Below are positions 11,381 to 24,749 of a stretch of DNA of 64,000 nucleotides, one piece after another. Origin of the DNA: Filosporella fistucella (lineage: Eukaryota > Ascomycota > Leotiomycetes > Helotiales); assembly GCA_030077755.1 (NCBI GenBank), contig JAQJZZ010000014.1:3162001-3226000 (forward strand). The letters run 5' to 3'. Numbering within the stretch: position 1 is the first letter of the stretch; each line of letters starts with the position of its first letter. Made by a program: the position numbers and the translations under genes. Under the pieces are notes generated by a model. That model ran no database searches and had not been told where the DNA came from. It was given only the letters and a program-made list of their open reading frames with translations.

Positions 11381-12200
11381 ACTGAATGACTATCTGACTT
11401 GACCAGGACATGCCAGTCCGCACGTCTTTCGTGGAGCGTAAAGAAAAAACCTCGCAAGACTAGAGATGCAACCCGCGATTGAATTCCCTGGGGATGTTCC
11501 TGGTCCCCTGACCTGACAGCCGTCGAGGAACAAGGAATACTCCCTACCTAGCCGGTGGCTGTGGTGCTGTCGGTTACCCGTCCGTGTCTTGGCTGCACTT
11601 TCTTCGAATTTTGTGTGCGCTGAGCAAGGCAAGGGGGCCATGGGGAAGAATACATACAAAGTTTTGAAGTGCTGCAGAGGGTCTTGCTTGACAACCACTC
11701 ATCTGGTCAGGATCAGCTTAAAGGAGGGGATTTGTGTTTGCACGTTCGCTGCTTGGGGTCTTGGGTTCTTGGTCGAATATTAAGGTAATTACTATCTGAA
11801 ATACATGATTCATACTTTCGTAGTTTACAACGCTGTAAGGAATGAATGAATGCCCATTTGGTATCGCTCAAATCATGACAAGCGCCACTTAATGCTCATT
11901 ATTAGGTATGCAGAATGCAAACCATTGTGCGGCTCCAAGTCCTGTGGCACTTGTGCCTGCACTTATTCTATCTTGCGTGGCTTTTGCCACCTTCGTCAGC
12001 CGTGCAATTGTTTCCTCCGTGTTCAAGCCTCTGGATGGGCTGTTCCGGAACTCTGGAAATTCTCGCCCTGTTTCAGCATCATTGATCATGATCAAATCCG
12101 TGACCGAATCCACCGCTAGATTCGAGGCTGAGGAAGTTCATCTTTCTAGTGCATATTGCTGCCAGAAAGATTCGTAGAAAGTGAATTCCTTTTCAGCGTC

Positions 12201-13444
12201 TCAAACGCTGCCTCTTGCATTTCGTGCTCGATGAATGTTGTAATCTTCATCGTACGCACTCCCCTCTCCATCGCTGTCTCCCAGTCTTCGTGATGGTGAC
12301 GCCATAGGTGACCTTCTCCTGGACTCGTCACCCTGCTCGCTGGTGTTGTCTCCTAGAAGACCTTCTCCTGTCCTTGCAGACTGCTCTGCGCGTGCATTGT
12401 TAATCATTGCTGGAAGCTGGCGCCGTCGAGCATTGATGAACCAGTTGGAAATCTGGTCTAAATCATTGTCAGCATTGTCTCGGAGTTTTCCTTGGGAAAA
12501 CATACTCATCTGAAGTCCAGTCTGTCTCATTAACTCCTGCTTCTCATCCTCGGTAGGATACGGGTGTTGTAAATGTGCCACGAACCAGGCCCTTAATTTA
12601 TCTGTTGTCTCTTTCGGTAAATTCCCCCGTCTCTTCCTTTGCTTGTTATCGCTACCATCACTTCCATCCCCACCGTAGGAGTACGCACTCCCAGAATAAA
12701 TGGTATGTGATGATGAGAAGGGACTCCGATCATGGGGAAGACCATAGCTTGAATTTCCTGAGTAAGAGGATCCTCGAGGCTGTTGATAACCATAAGAAAA
12801 AGATGGTTGATATGTTGATATTGAGGGTTCGAATCCAGAAGTTTGTACTTGTGGGTAAGTCTGTGCTCGAGACGATTCGAGAGCATACTCGGTGAAACTA
12901 CTTGGGTTCCTTGGAGTAGTGCTATTGAAGATGGCGGGAAGGCTCGGTAATTTTCGTGTCAAAGTTGAGGATTCAAGTGATGGTGGTGATCTCGGTGTGT
13001 GGTAGCCTCCTGCAGAATATGAAGTATTTCTCGCCGCATCAGACCAGCTCTCAGCTTTCGAGAATATACTTCCTCGGCGGGAAGAAGACACCGGAGAAAC
13101 TGTAGCACTTTGGGATCTCTGCTCTTGCCTAGGTGAACTTCTGTATAGCCTGGGAAGATCATTTTCTCTTCCTTCGGTCTGAATCCCATCTTCTGAAAGT
13201 CTTCTTCTCTTGTTGCGGTTCGGGGATGCTGGCCCTGAAGCTGAAGAGTATGGTAGCAAATCTCCTCCATATCTGCTTTCGTCTCGAGAGGTAGGGTACT
13301 GAATATTGGGCACGAGCTGGATTCAATAAGTAAAGAACGTAGGAAAGAAGGAGTTGAACCTACAAATCGAATAGGAGGAAGCTCAATTCTTTCTTTGTCG
13401 TGTGTTGACATAAAGTCTCGACGACTATTGGGTTGGAACGACAT
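12201..13444 (-). CDS. TALE-class homeobox (homeobox-KN) transcription factor
   Basis: Three exons, 13444-13364, 13316-12506 and 12457-12201, give 382 aa. The N-terminal 250 residues are Ser/Pro/Tyr-rich and probably disordered, with a basic patch PNRNKRRRLSEDG. The homeodomain lies at about 255-315: RRGNLPKETTDKLRAWF, the three-residue-extended loop HPYPTEDEKQELM typical of TALE proteins, then NQISNWFINARRR as recognition helix 3. The last intron (12458-12505) is exactly 48 nt and has no stop, so the gene also reads through in frame. Removing it restores the canonical homeodomain. I chose the ATG at 13444 (MSFQPNSRRDF); in-frame ATGs at 13498 and 13654 would lengthen the N-terminus. The product is a nuclear DNA-binding regulator with unknown targets. 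The C-terminal tail is acidic and short. Confidence 0.85.
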
Positions 13445-15986
13445 ATCTCTAGGAAAAGGAAGTTGTGAAGAGGACCCCGCCACAGCCAGAAGTGTCATGT
13501 TTTGATTGAGAGCTGAATTGCTTGGTGAGACTGTTTCTGATAACGCAGGGTGCTGTAGTTGCAATGATTTTCTCCGATGCGAACTTTGGCTGTTTGATGC
13601 CAGTTGAAGACGTATCTGGCAGTCAGAGTCTGGAATGCCATTGTTAGCTTGCATCTGGCAATATGTTCAGGAAATCTTGAGATTTTTTGAACATCGAAAA
13701 AGATGGATGAGGAAATTTGTGTCTGACAAAGATGGAAGAAAAGAGCAACGACGAAAGGTATGATGAACACGCCAGTCGAGGAAGACATCAGCCTAGCGAG
13801 GAAGGAAAGGCAATTACATACATAATAGTAGAATCTTGGCCTATGATGAAGAGCAGGAATTGCCACACAGGAGATATCGGAGTTTTGATGTCTGGAGCCA
13901 AGGGGGGTAAAAGGACATGTGTATGTGTAGCGTGGAGAGTCTTGTTCTCTGTGGGCGATCAGTTGCCTTTGAAGGTTCCGATGACTCGTTGCTGGCAGTC
14001 AAGTAAAGGTGTGAGACTAAGCAGTGGTCTTGCTGTGCATAAGGTTTACTCGGATATCGGTGTCGATCAGTCGTTCTGGGCGCTGGGGTATCAAGATAGG
14101 AAAGTATACAGAGCTGCGCCGAAGAGAGTGTTGAGCTGCTATGTTATACTCGCAGGAAACATTCGAATCGTGAGAGGATGTGTCTTATGTATATTGTGTA
14201 GAGCTTTGACATGGGCACATAGACTTTCTTCCAACGTCTGCAGTCAAAGATGCTGGCTGGAAACGGCGCTAACGAATCTGACAGTGGGAAAAGAAAGCAA
14301 GCCTCTAGAGTTTCAAAAGAAGAGACGACTTTGAAGCTTTAGTGGCCTGCAGTGGTAGCGTCTGACAGTGGGAGGATGTATCTTGTAGATTTTTGCGTCT
14401 GGCTGAAAGGAGGAGGCTCGAGGAGGGAGATGGCTGAAAAGTATGCAGTTGTGACGACGGGATAAAGGACCTTGAAGACACGGTAGATGAGGTCCTCGGA
14501 ATGAAACTGTCCCCTTTATCCACACTTCCTGATGTTGACGTATTTTTAGTATGATGGTGAGAGGCTAGATTGTGTATATGATAGGGTAAGACAGGAAAGA
14601 GGACGGTTTTGAAGTGACTCGGTGCTAAAATATCAATGCCCCTCTAAAGAGAAATAGTTTCTAGGCAGAGGTGTGTGAAGGGAGGAAGCCTCGAAGAGGA
14701 TGATGTAGTGCAGTGGACTTGACGCTAGAATAGTGGTGGATTGTGGTAATATGGCACTTCAGTAGGGCCTTGTGCTGAAGAAAGTCGCTGGCTAGTGTGG
14801 TCAGGGGTTCAAGTAGCGTACAGGTTAGTGGCCCGTCCAGTGTGTTCAGCGTGTTCAGTGTACCTACCCAGCCTACGCAGCTGTGGTTAGTTCTCTTTTC
14901 AGAGCTTGCCATTATCCGAATTAGTGCTGTCTATGTCGCTGTTAGCATCTACAGGGTACATGGTACAAGGTACAAGGTACATTGCAGTCAAAATTCCCCG
15001 ACGATGGAAACATTCGATGCCGGACAGGGTTTGGTTTGGGCATGCAACCTGCCGAAGTATAGTGCGGCCCGGGTCCTGTGGAAGCTTTGCGATTTGATCA
15101 GCACACCTTTGACACCCTGACCGTAGTCATGACTTTCCGCATGCTTTTAGTCATTACCACTCTGCACTGAAATGGGGATGAAATTCATCGCAGCCTTGGC
15201 CGACTGTTGTTGATGGGCAAGATGGGGAAGGTGGATCCTGTACTGTATCTCGACATGCATGCAGTGTGCACATTGCTGTGGTTGCTTTGCTACATCAGTT
15301 CCCTTTAACCCAGGATACCTTGGTCGTGGAATATCCTCCTTCAGGGCAATGGCACGAGTACATGCAGCACATGATTCTGACCTTGCTTGTGCCATCTGAC
15401 CCAGAATGGCAATATGAGATGTTCGAACTCTTGAATGAGGTGCAGGTGCATGGAGATTGCCGGAGCGAGAAGCTTCGTTATCCGTCTATTACTGTAGCTG
15501 TATCGCAGAAACACCGCGATGCTACGAGGACACAATATCACGCGATACCTGTGTTGTTGACTTTCATTGAGTGAGCTGCGTTCGGGAACTTGAGATTGTG
15601 GAGCAGTACGGAGCAGAACCGCAAGTAGATCTAATTATATATGTAGATGAAAATGGAAATGTACAGTATACGTAAATGAATATTGAAAGTAGCATCTTAG
15701 AAATCTTCACTCAGAAAGTCAAACTCCCCAAAGTTTGCAAGACTCACTTGTGTCCCTGTTCCCTTGCATGCTGAAGAGCATCATTGCATTAAAGTTCAAA
15801 CCATATGTAAATACTCACAAAACTCATCACGTAATCTTAAGCTGGATAGCATTCTCGACAGTGGGCGTCTTTCTAGTGCTTGGTGGCAGAAACCTGAAAC
15901 GTTCTCATGATTTCTCTGTAGTCCTTTCATTCGAGGAAGGATCTGATGGCGCTGCTCAACTGATTTCCAGACTCTTTTTGGTGTAG
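13445..15986. other. Upstream region of the homeobox gene, no gene seen
   Basis: About 2.5 kb. It probably holds the promoter and 5' leader of the homeobox gene, since long leaders are common for fungal regulators. The longest frame, 13717-14334 plus, lies antisense to that leader and has no family character. A GGTACA repeat lies at 14955-14981. Confidence 0.4.
14955..14981 (+). repeat. GGTACA short tandem repeat
   Basis: Four GGTACA hexamers spaced 7-8 bases apart within 27 bp. Confidence 0.6.
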
Positions 15987-16139
15987 GGAGCTGCAGCACA
16001 AGCCATTGAAGAAGCCGAAATTACCCCACCGCAAGTTGGCTTTACTGTTCCTGAGATGCGCAAGTTGCATGCACTTGACGAGGCTAACTACGTTGTCAAT
16101 CTTATTTCCCTACACCCGTCCCTCGGCTTGCTGGGCTGA
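15987..16139 (+). other. Orphan coding-like fragment (50 codons)
   Basis: A frame that starts directly after a TAG (15984-15986), which could equally be an intron acceptor, reads 50 codons to TGA. Its protein-like sequence includes AAAQAIEEAEITPPQVGF and MRKLHALDEANYVVNLISLH. No start codon and no matching upstream exon were found. It may be the relic of a gene or chance. I do not recognise the family. Confidence 0.2.
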
Positions 16140-19100
16140 GCTGATCGGGGCACGATTTCACTTCGACCTATTTTAGAAACAGTAATAGGAAAGTCTGGTT
16201 CAATATATATCTTCACAGGGAACCGAATGGGGGATTATTTTGTGGAATGTTATCAGTCCGAGAACTGGAGACACAGTTGGGTTGCTGGTCACGTTTTTAC
16301 CCTTGTAATTAGCATCGATAGCCAGAAACGTCTCTTTCAGCGAGAAAGGTTTGGCGAGGGTTACAGATGAAAATTGAAGGACGCGAGGCGTCAAAGATGG
16401 AGAAGGAGAGATGAAAAAGAAGAGTCCACTTCACTTATGGCCAAGAAGTGGTGTTCAACTGCACTCGATTGGTTCTTCAGCGTTCATCCTCTCTGTCTCG
16501 CTCTCGGCCCCTCGCAAGCCACCACGTTCTTTGACAGACTTGGAACGAACAACAAGAGAAGAGTTACTCGCGAGGATGTTGGTGCGGAAAATTTTGATCG
16601 ACGCTGGGAAGGGGGATGGCTCTCCCGTTGTCAAGGACATCCTCGGCGGGGGAAAAAGGAAACACAAATGTCATTCAAGCGGGACGGACGACCGTGCAGG
16701 GGAAGCCGGCTCGGGCAGTTAAGAGCTTGGACGGTGGACTGTGCGTAAATCTCCGTATGCTGTAGCTGAGGTGTGTGTGCTACAGAGTATTCCATGCCAC
16801 TGTGGCTGCCCCTCTGCTTGAATGAGCGCAGCCATTTCCCGTATTGTACCGAGTACTCCAGCTAAACGGACGTGTATTAATTCAAGCTGCCAGTTAGTAA
16901 AGTCTTCATGGAAGCCTGAACGGTACTGACAAGGAGAGCTTTGCCCGAGAATCGAAGCATGACAAAAAGGGTAGTTCTAGACTCAGTTGGGGGCTGTATA
17001 GTACATACAGTCCCTCAAACACAAAGTCTTCGAGGAGTAAACATCAGCACGAGTGCGGTGCGTTGAGGCCGTTGAAAGTTGCTCTCCTCATCCCGCATGC
17101 ATTGCAGATCTATCAGGGGGAACCTTGTTAGTGCCGAACTTGACATTAGAAGCATGCAAGCCTCAGCATTTTCCCGATGAGAACCAGATTCAAGGTAGTG
17201 ATACTATCTTCGTCTTCATTCCGAATTCCGCTGAACAAGGGCGTAGTTAGAGTCCCCATCATGTGAAAACTTGACCTAGTACTCTGATATAAGAAGCCCC
17301 AGCGTGGGCTAGGTGAACTTGGACAGTTTTGGGAGAATAAGTTGCTCGATGAAAGCTGTTCATACTGTGAATCTCGGAACACCAAAGGGTCAGGCCGTAC
17401 CGCTCGATGTGCCAAACATGAGAGCATCCTTGCCGTGCGTCTGCGGGCCATTTCCAAAACCATGACAGTTTTTACATGGGAGGAAGCGTCAATCCTAGGG
17501 AATGGTGTCAAGCATGACCTTACTGTACGTGATTGAGGAGATTCTGCCCCCTTACAATGAGAAGTAGCTGTGAAGTTTGAACCATGTCACCCTGACTGTT
17601 TGTTTGCTGCCACCAGTGGAACCGAATTTCAGTGGCTTGAAGAAAGCTCTGACGGAGTAACGCCCGCTGTGTCCCAGTGCCACTCCCGACTTCCGCTCTC
17701 CAAGATTCCAGCAGATCGTTTTATGCAAAAAGCAAGTCTTCATTGCACGGTTGTCATCTGCGTTCAAGTGACCAAAATCAGCTATGTTCCCTGGCCATGT
17801 GTAGAGAAGCCCTCGTACAATGGACGTGAACCAAGTGGAAGGTTTGTAACAATCACATGACTACATGATTTGGAAATGGTCCAGCCAGCTTCCATGGACA
17901 CAAGTATGAAATTCCCTGATGCTGTACAGGTTGTGCGGCCCATGCCCACCGACCAAAAGCGTGGGATTGACACTAGTATCAGGACTGACAGCGCAGAATC
18001 GTGTTTGATAGGCTACTTAGATTGCATGTGGTGATTTTGCGAGATTCAACATGTAAATTTGGAATCAGACGGGATGACACCCACATCGACTATTCTGCAG
18101 TCACCCTGTTGACTGGATATGTGGTGGACATGAGAATACTGAACCACAAGGCTTCAATTCATGTGACATGCTGTGGTAGGAGGTACTCCAGATTTCATGA
18201 GCAGGAAGGAGTACAAGGAAATCAGATGAAATTATCTTTCTGCACCTGAGCGGTTATCGTCGTGCTATGCACATTGTGCATTCTGAACACGGTGTACCGT
18301 ATGGATAGCCATGCAGGCTTGTGTTTCGTGATGATGGTTATGGTAAAGTTGTTCGCCAGGTACGAGGCTAAAGATCCATTCTTTCGTTAATTCCTGGAAG
18401 ACGGGGATATGTACTGCACCCAGCCACGATCTCTGTGGGCAACCACAAGGCTTCTGAAACAACGACCCAGCCAGCTCCTTCGACATGCGGCTTTCGGGGC
18501 TCTGGGGATCCATAGGACTGAAGGCAAGAAGATGTCAAATGCACGGATAGCAAGTAACAGACGATTGCCAACAGGGACTTTACTTGGAGCGTTTCCTAGC
18601 CGATCGTACAGTTCGTACTTGTAACTTTTGTACAAGAGCGCATGAATCGTAAGAAGGAGGAAGTTTCAGCTGTCGATCGTGTTGTTTGTTCCACACGAGC
18701 TAGATGGCTGCTCTATCGGACTCATTGGAGGACAACTAGGTGGTCAGAAACTTGTTGGAATCTGGGACTTTGTGGAACAAGGAGGCAGGGAGGGCATGGT
18801 TGGGTGGAGGCGTGGACGATTGTACAACAGGACAAAGTTGTTCTCGACGCGAATAGAGTCCAGAGGTAAGGTCCAGGAAGTTGAAGTTGAAGCAAGATAG
18901 CGAGATAGGCACAGAGAGCGAAAGGGATTCGGTAGGAAGTAGAATGGGGTTGGCCAAGGTTGGCGTTGTCAATGCAAAGAGGAGAGGTAAAGGTAAAAGA
19001 AAAGGAAGGTGAGGCGAACGCATCGTGAGGAAAAATAACAGAGCATGCGGAGGAGAACACGAACGGGCTCGACGGGGTCACGGTTTGACGAGTCGACAAC

Positions 19101-22100
19101 CAAAAACCCCTGAGGGTTCATTCGGTGTCGCTTCTTGACATATTCGCAAGCTGAAGATCCGACAACGTCCTCGACCACTCACCACCATCACAACACACAT
19201 CCATCACCTGTCAAATCGAGATCTCCCCGCCCGATACGTGCATCAGATCCATGCGATTATGGATGCTGACCCTACTCGGTCCTTCTGTCAACTTGTCATA
19301 CAATCCGAGAACCAGGATGCCTCAGGGTATCCATGTATCCCGCCGCAGAACATCGCAACAATCGCCACTTCAGGAATACAGTTGCTTCTTCCACAGACGA
19401 AGTCAGCCACGAAAACCTCATCTGCCGGTCTGCCCATAAGAACGAGGATTGGAACTGGGGAAAGGTGTAGTGTCACAGTGGTATTCGGCCTTTTCCTGCT
19501 CGCAAAGTTTCGAGAAATGACAGCAGAGGAGGATATTATGCCCTGCAGCGACAGCTAGAAGATATTGATATTGTGCCTCTGAGCACGAGACGCAAGATAT
19601 TGGTGGCATCTTCCAGCTGTACACTAGAGTGCAGGTGCCTGAACGACTCTCACTAGGCTCGTGGGCTCAGAATTGAAACAAATTTGGCGAGCGTAAATTT
19701 AAACACAAGCACTACATACTCCAACGCACTGGAATTTCCTAACGCTCAATACGATCTATCGTCGTTGCACAACATCGCCTATCTAGCAGGCAGCGAGAAA
19801 CATAACGTTCGAGGACAATCGCTGGAAAATACTCTCGGGACGGCCAGTGTCAGTTATGGCGCTTCCTCACTGGAGTGGCCCATTCCCTAAGCCATGGAAG
19901 TGATGGTTGACTTCTGTCCCAGCTGCCAAGGGAACCGGACGGTTCACTACATATTAGAATTTTGGAACCCGCAATCTTCATCACCGTGGTACCTCACATT
20001 TGATGGATTCCAAAGTCGTAAATGCATTCTGCCGTCGTCATCCACCTTTCCGGGCTCTGTACGCTTCGAAATGTCAAGTTTCATGACTCGAACAAGGTTG
20101 GCCTGGATTTCGGTAATAGCAAACGGGCCACAGCAGAATGCCCGGATGATCCCCAGATCATTCATGGTCTTAGAGCAGTACAGTACGCCGCACAGATGCA
20201 AGATCTCCCAGGTGAACACAGTTTGTCTGAATGCAGCAATTCGATCGATGCTGTCAGCCCAAATGTTCCGAGCTCTCAGACATTCCAAAACTGGAGTCCA
20301 GGAGCAAACACATTCATCCCGTCTAGGCCAGCTTGAGGATTGCGTTCGCTCCTCCCCCAATTGACCAGATGGAAACATAACACTGTTCGCACAGGGTGAG
20401 ATTTCCTTTGAGACATCGAAAGGCCAATAGTACCAGAACCCACCTGTTCAATTTCTAATATTAATAACCGCAGCTGGGCCTCATTTGCCATGGTATCACA
20501 GTCATAAAGTACCATGAAATGCGAGTGACTCGTGGGAATATGCAGCTTCTCTCAGGCTGAGGTACTTGCTTCCACTTTCTCCCAATTTATGAGTGGTCGT
20601 CGGATCATTCACTCCGGAGTTCCGCAGCTGCTTGATCAATGGCTCTGAATTTGATCCCAAGAATTATAAGCATCGTGATTCTCCAAGATCCGACGTCTCT
20701 ATCAATGGAGCTTGGCATAATTTGAAATCCCGACATGCATAGATTGACTCCATCCGTGCAAAGAACTGGCAAACGACAGCTGTCACAAATTGCATCCCTG
20801 ATCACCTGAGGAGTGCGAAGTTTCGACTGTCTATGTAAAACGGCTGACAAGCACTGCCACATCCCCCTATTAAGCATGGCGATACTCGGGACCAGCACTC
20901 TTCTAGGCATTTCCTAACGTTCATCTCCTCGCAAGATGAGAAACGAGAATTGAAGCATGTGTTTCTGTAGTACCGTACAGTGCCGATGTTAAAGTTGATT
21001 TAAGCTTACATCCAAGTTCAGCTACGCAAATGAAGCTGTCTCCACTCCATACGCATGAATATTGGCGCTTCATGTAACCTCTGGAATTGACACAGCAGTT
21101 AGCACTGCTATGAGATTCCCAGACCCAGGTTTGCAATACTCAACTGCTACCGCTGCCATTGTTCTGCTAGTGTAGCATTGGCGTCTTCAAGCTTGCTTCC
21201 CGGACGCTACTAGTTAGCGACTACCAAAAGCATCACAACTAAACCATTTTCAATTACTACCTACTTTTGTCACTAATCGTTTTTAAGACCGCGCAAATTA
21301 CATTGTGGAAGAATCATCAATTCCAACCGAGAACTACAACAGCACTAAATTTTAAGTGAACGCTTTGCTCATTGTTGGGAGGAAAGTGCAGCCGTCATGA
21401 AAGTTTGATATGGTACAACCTCACTCTCACCAAATTTGTCGAAGGCTGGCGGGGCTCTTCCGCTCTCAGAATACAGCTCTCGACTATCGCGGGTGGCAGC
21501 TCATATTGTTTTTGCGAGCAGGGCTTCTTGAGTAGCACCGGAGCCTATCCAAGCACGCTACGATAGCTTCGCAGCATCTTGCGGTCAATTTTGATGGCGT
21601 GGTGAACAAGCAACATGTTCCTCGAGCATGCTATCTACCAGAATCTCGGAAACAGGTCATTTAATTCTGTCGATGATTGATGCAGCCACCATGCTGAACC
21701 CACAGACTTGGTCAGTCGAGTTCTTGAGTTGTGGAAATATACCATGACAACCGTGCAGTCCATCCAAACAACTATTTCTTCCTTTGAGTAGTCCTTGGCT
21801 TTTCTGTCCAGATGGGGTTTTGCACTCTTTTGAGCACCTACATTGCGTCATAAAACTTATCGCCGCAACATATTTTTCAGCCGTCTCGTCATTGGAGTGA
21901 TAAAAGCGAAGGCTGGCACCAAGTGGCCACAATGTAGCAATAGAACTGCCAAATTCATTATTACCTGCTTTCTTGAGGAACTATTTGATTACTGAACTCA
22001 CCCTGCTTCAGCCGTCAGACGCCTTGTGGCGGCTGGCTAATCTATACCACTCTTGGGTGGATGCTCGTGTCGAGTCCACAACCCACATCGTTCACACTGG

Positions 22101-24749
22101 TCTATCCACCAAGTAGGCCCCAATCGTGGCTCAGGCCTCGAAGATTCCCCGGACCTGCATCCGACCTACCCAGAAGCTACACCAAGGAGCAAATACTCTG
22201 ACAACGGACATACACCCCATGAAGGAAACTGTGCCGGAGCGCATCACGGTAACCCGTCGATCTTGGGTCAGCGGGCGGCATGCCAGATAGGATGCTTTTC
22301 CACCATGAGATGCGAACACTATTGCGACATAGCTCGACATTTCCCCTCACCTTCATATACCTGCCCCTAGTCCGCAGCCCAAACCTAATTACAAGTAGAG
22401 ATCATTTCTCGACCTCGGATCCTTTTGGTCTCTCTCGCATATTACGAAGAGAAAAATTTCCTGGTTGTAAGTGCTAATTAGGCGTTTTAGTCACATTGAG
22501 AGAAGCCAAGCAACTGCCAGCACAGGAACAACGTCAATCTGGTCATAAAGTTGCAGCAGCTGTCCGGCCATCTCACAAATCCATGGTCCTCCAATTTCAA
22601 TAGTCTGCTGTCAGGAAAGAGGACACAATGGAGCTCTCGGAGTATGTGTCAAATTCGAGATCATCCGGTACTTAAATGCCGACCGTTTTGGTACTGGTAA
22701 AATACTGATAGGGCTTTCGACGTGACAATCGAACATTCGAATTACTGAAATGTTGGCTAGATCTTGCTTCGGATTAAGTGTACGGAGATTCCCATATGCT
22801 TAAATCTGGAACCTCGGAGCGGGTTGTCCCCACGGAGAAAAGCAGTGTCGTTCCAAACTCAAGAGGCAAAAATGATGCCATCCAGCTGGGTTGGCTGAGG
22901 TTGGTCTGTTATGAATTCGAAATACCTAGCGAGTTTGCTAGATTCCCATGTCGGCATAATTTAGTCCTTGGTTGTCTTAGCATGATCAACTGATCGAGTG
23001 ATCGTGCCTCAATCAGGCAATCCTATCCCAATTCCATCTTTGCTGTCATTTACAAGCTGAAAAGGCGACGTACTGAGATCAGATCTTACTAGATACTTCC
23101 CGGCTACATAATTAGTTCTTGTAGTATCTGTGAAGCTACAGAGCAGTCAAGTGTGGTCATTTTGTTCCATCGACTCAATACAGAGTAGATCACTCATCAA
23201 TGCGAGTCATGGCTGGCGTTCTAGTGACATAGTCTTGAGACTTCCACTTTAAAAGCTACGAAGGTGGCTTTCTCCAGGCAGAAATAGGAAGTTCCAAATA
23301 CTATGTCTCACTTCTAAACCGCCTCTTCTGTCGCTAGAATCCCACACCGAGTATTCCAATTGAATTCGACAATGCCAATTACTACAAGCCAACAAGCCAG
23401 TACTGCCCCTTGATACTCGGTGGAAATCAACAAGGGCGGCAGACAATTCCCATCCGCTTTGATGTCAATTACTCACATTGTGGCGAGCAGACAAACCAGC
23501 AGGCTGTTTGAGACTTCTGATTCGACCACTATTTTTTAAGCTCAGTATTAATAGATCTTGTATTGCGGACTGAATCCGGGGTCCTTGATGCGTCGCACTG
23601 CCGTATCTGTTCGTCATATCATCATATGTGGTATACACGGCCTGTTTGCAGCGTTTCGGGTTGTTAGCTGTTCCTCACATTGGGTTAGAAAGTTAGATTG
23701 CCTAGGCTCTGATATCTCTGAGGATCGTGCAATATGATATCATGATATGACCCGGAAGGGGATGCACTTCCAGCCTTGATATAAGCACAATATCTTATAA
23801 CGATACACAATATAAGCATCGAATGGAATGTGGGTATTCTCACCAATTTCTAAGATGATAGAGGTCATATTCAAGACCACATCAGAGACGACATTGCGAC
23901 AGCATAACAGAACGGGCAACAATCTTAAATCCAGAGAGGGAACCACTAATATCAATGCCAAAGCGGCGACGAGAGCCACTATTAAGAGACTGATCTGTAC
24001 GGATTTATACACCGTAACATTTGTAGTCTTTGTATGCAATAATAGCAGTAAAGGAAGATTTCGTTAGGAAAAGAATGGAATAAAACCTAATTCGATGAGA
24101 ACATGGAACTCGAAAGTGAATCACTGAATCTAAAGAGGTCCCGAAGCCATGGAAAGGGTTTGACCGATAAAAGAGCAGATGCCATCAACCCTCAGAAGAA
24201 ATTAATTTATGCTTTGGTAACCTCCTTTCCCAAACATGGCGTGAGTTGATGGTATTGGAAAGGAATTCTTGATCAATTCTCAAAAGCCTTGCTGGAATCA
24301 GGATGAAAAAGGAACTGTATAGTAACATATATCGAGAAGCGCTTCGATTCAAAACCACTCGAGAGCATGCTGATCCAAGATTTACAGTAGTCATCACTTT
24401 GAGAGCCATGAATTGTGTATCAAGTTCCCTTAACGAGATTTCACCTGCTGAACGAAGTCTCAGATTTGTGGCAGTCGCTTGATCTCATCTACTGAGGTGA
24501 TGAAGTCTTCACGAGCAGCCTATTTGAGCACCTTTTATCATCATGATCATTTTCAATTCATCTTATCACAAGAATTGAGCTCTTCAATTCACCCCCATGT
24601 CCAACACCCCATGTATACAACAACGACAATTATCCTGTGTCTGTACCAAACAATACGCCGTGACACCCCAACCGTTTACAATGAATATAGGATTAGAGAA
24701 TCTGATGCTTAACGCCGAAATGATAGTCACACAAACTCGTTAACTCGAA
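16140..24749. other. Long gene-poor region
   Basis: About 8.6 kb with only short, mutually overlapping frames and no recognisable family. Base composition is balanced, so there is no clear sign of repeat-induced point mutation, and I see no transposase, reverse transcriptase or terminal repeats. A plus-strand stretch at 19251-20340 has some coding-like blocks and is listed separately. The right end should contain the 3' UTR of the kinesin gene. Confidence 0.4.
19251..20340 (+). other. Coding-like blocks of uncertain nature
   Basis: Several plus-strand frames read like protein but are broken by stops: a block at 19508-19650 (GGYYALQRQLEDIDIVPLST), one at 19684-19887 (SSLHNIAYLAGSEKHNV) and one at 20022-20333 (SSQTFQNWSPGANTFIPSRP near its end). 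I could not connect them with credible introns, and no domain is evident. This may be a decayed gene, or a real gene with exons I failed to join. Confidence 0.15.

Larger units (their letters stand above)
8861..12200. other. Gene-poor stretch downstream of the homeobox gene
   Basis: About 3.3 kb without a convincing gene. The longest frames (for example 9771-10259 plus) have no family character. Visible items are a G-rich run at 9636-9672, a GACT microsatellite at 11366-11380, C/A-rich tracts at 10480-10760, and a patch at 11889-12177 that is open in three frames. The right end should hold the homeobox 3' UTR. Confidence 0.45.

Noticed and set aside
13717..14334. A 205-codon plus-strand frame
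   Set aside because: It lies antisense to the homeobox leader, has no family character and has frames of similar quality on the other strand.
23249..23480. Minus-strand reading DIKADGNCLPP, which looks like an OTU-protease start
   Set aside because: The match is a few residues only and is followed by stops with no catalytic His region.
23740..24039. A minus-strand frame of 99 codons with a membrane-like segment (SLLIVALVAALALILVV)
   Set aside because: Only one hydrophobic run, no homologue recognised and an overlapping plus-strand frame; too weak to call.
16140..24749. A search for transposon remnants and repeat-induced point mutation
   Set aside because: No transposase, reverse transcriptase, long terminal repeats or strong AT bias was seen by eye.
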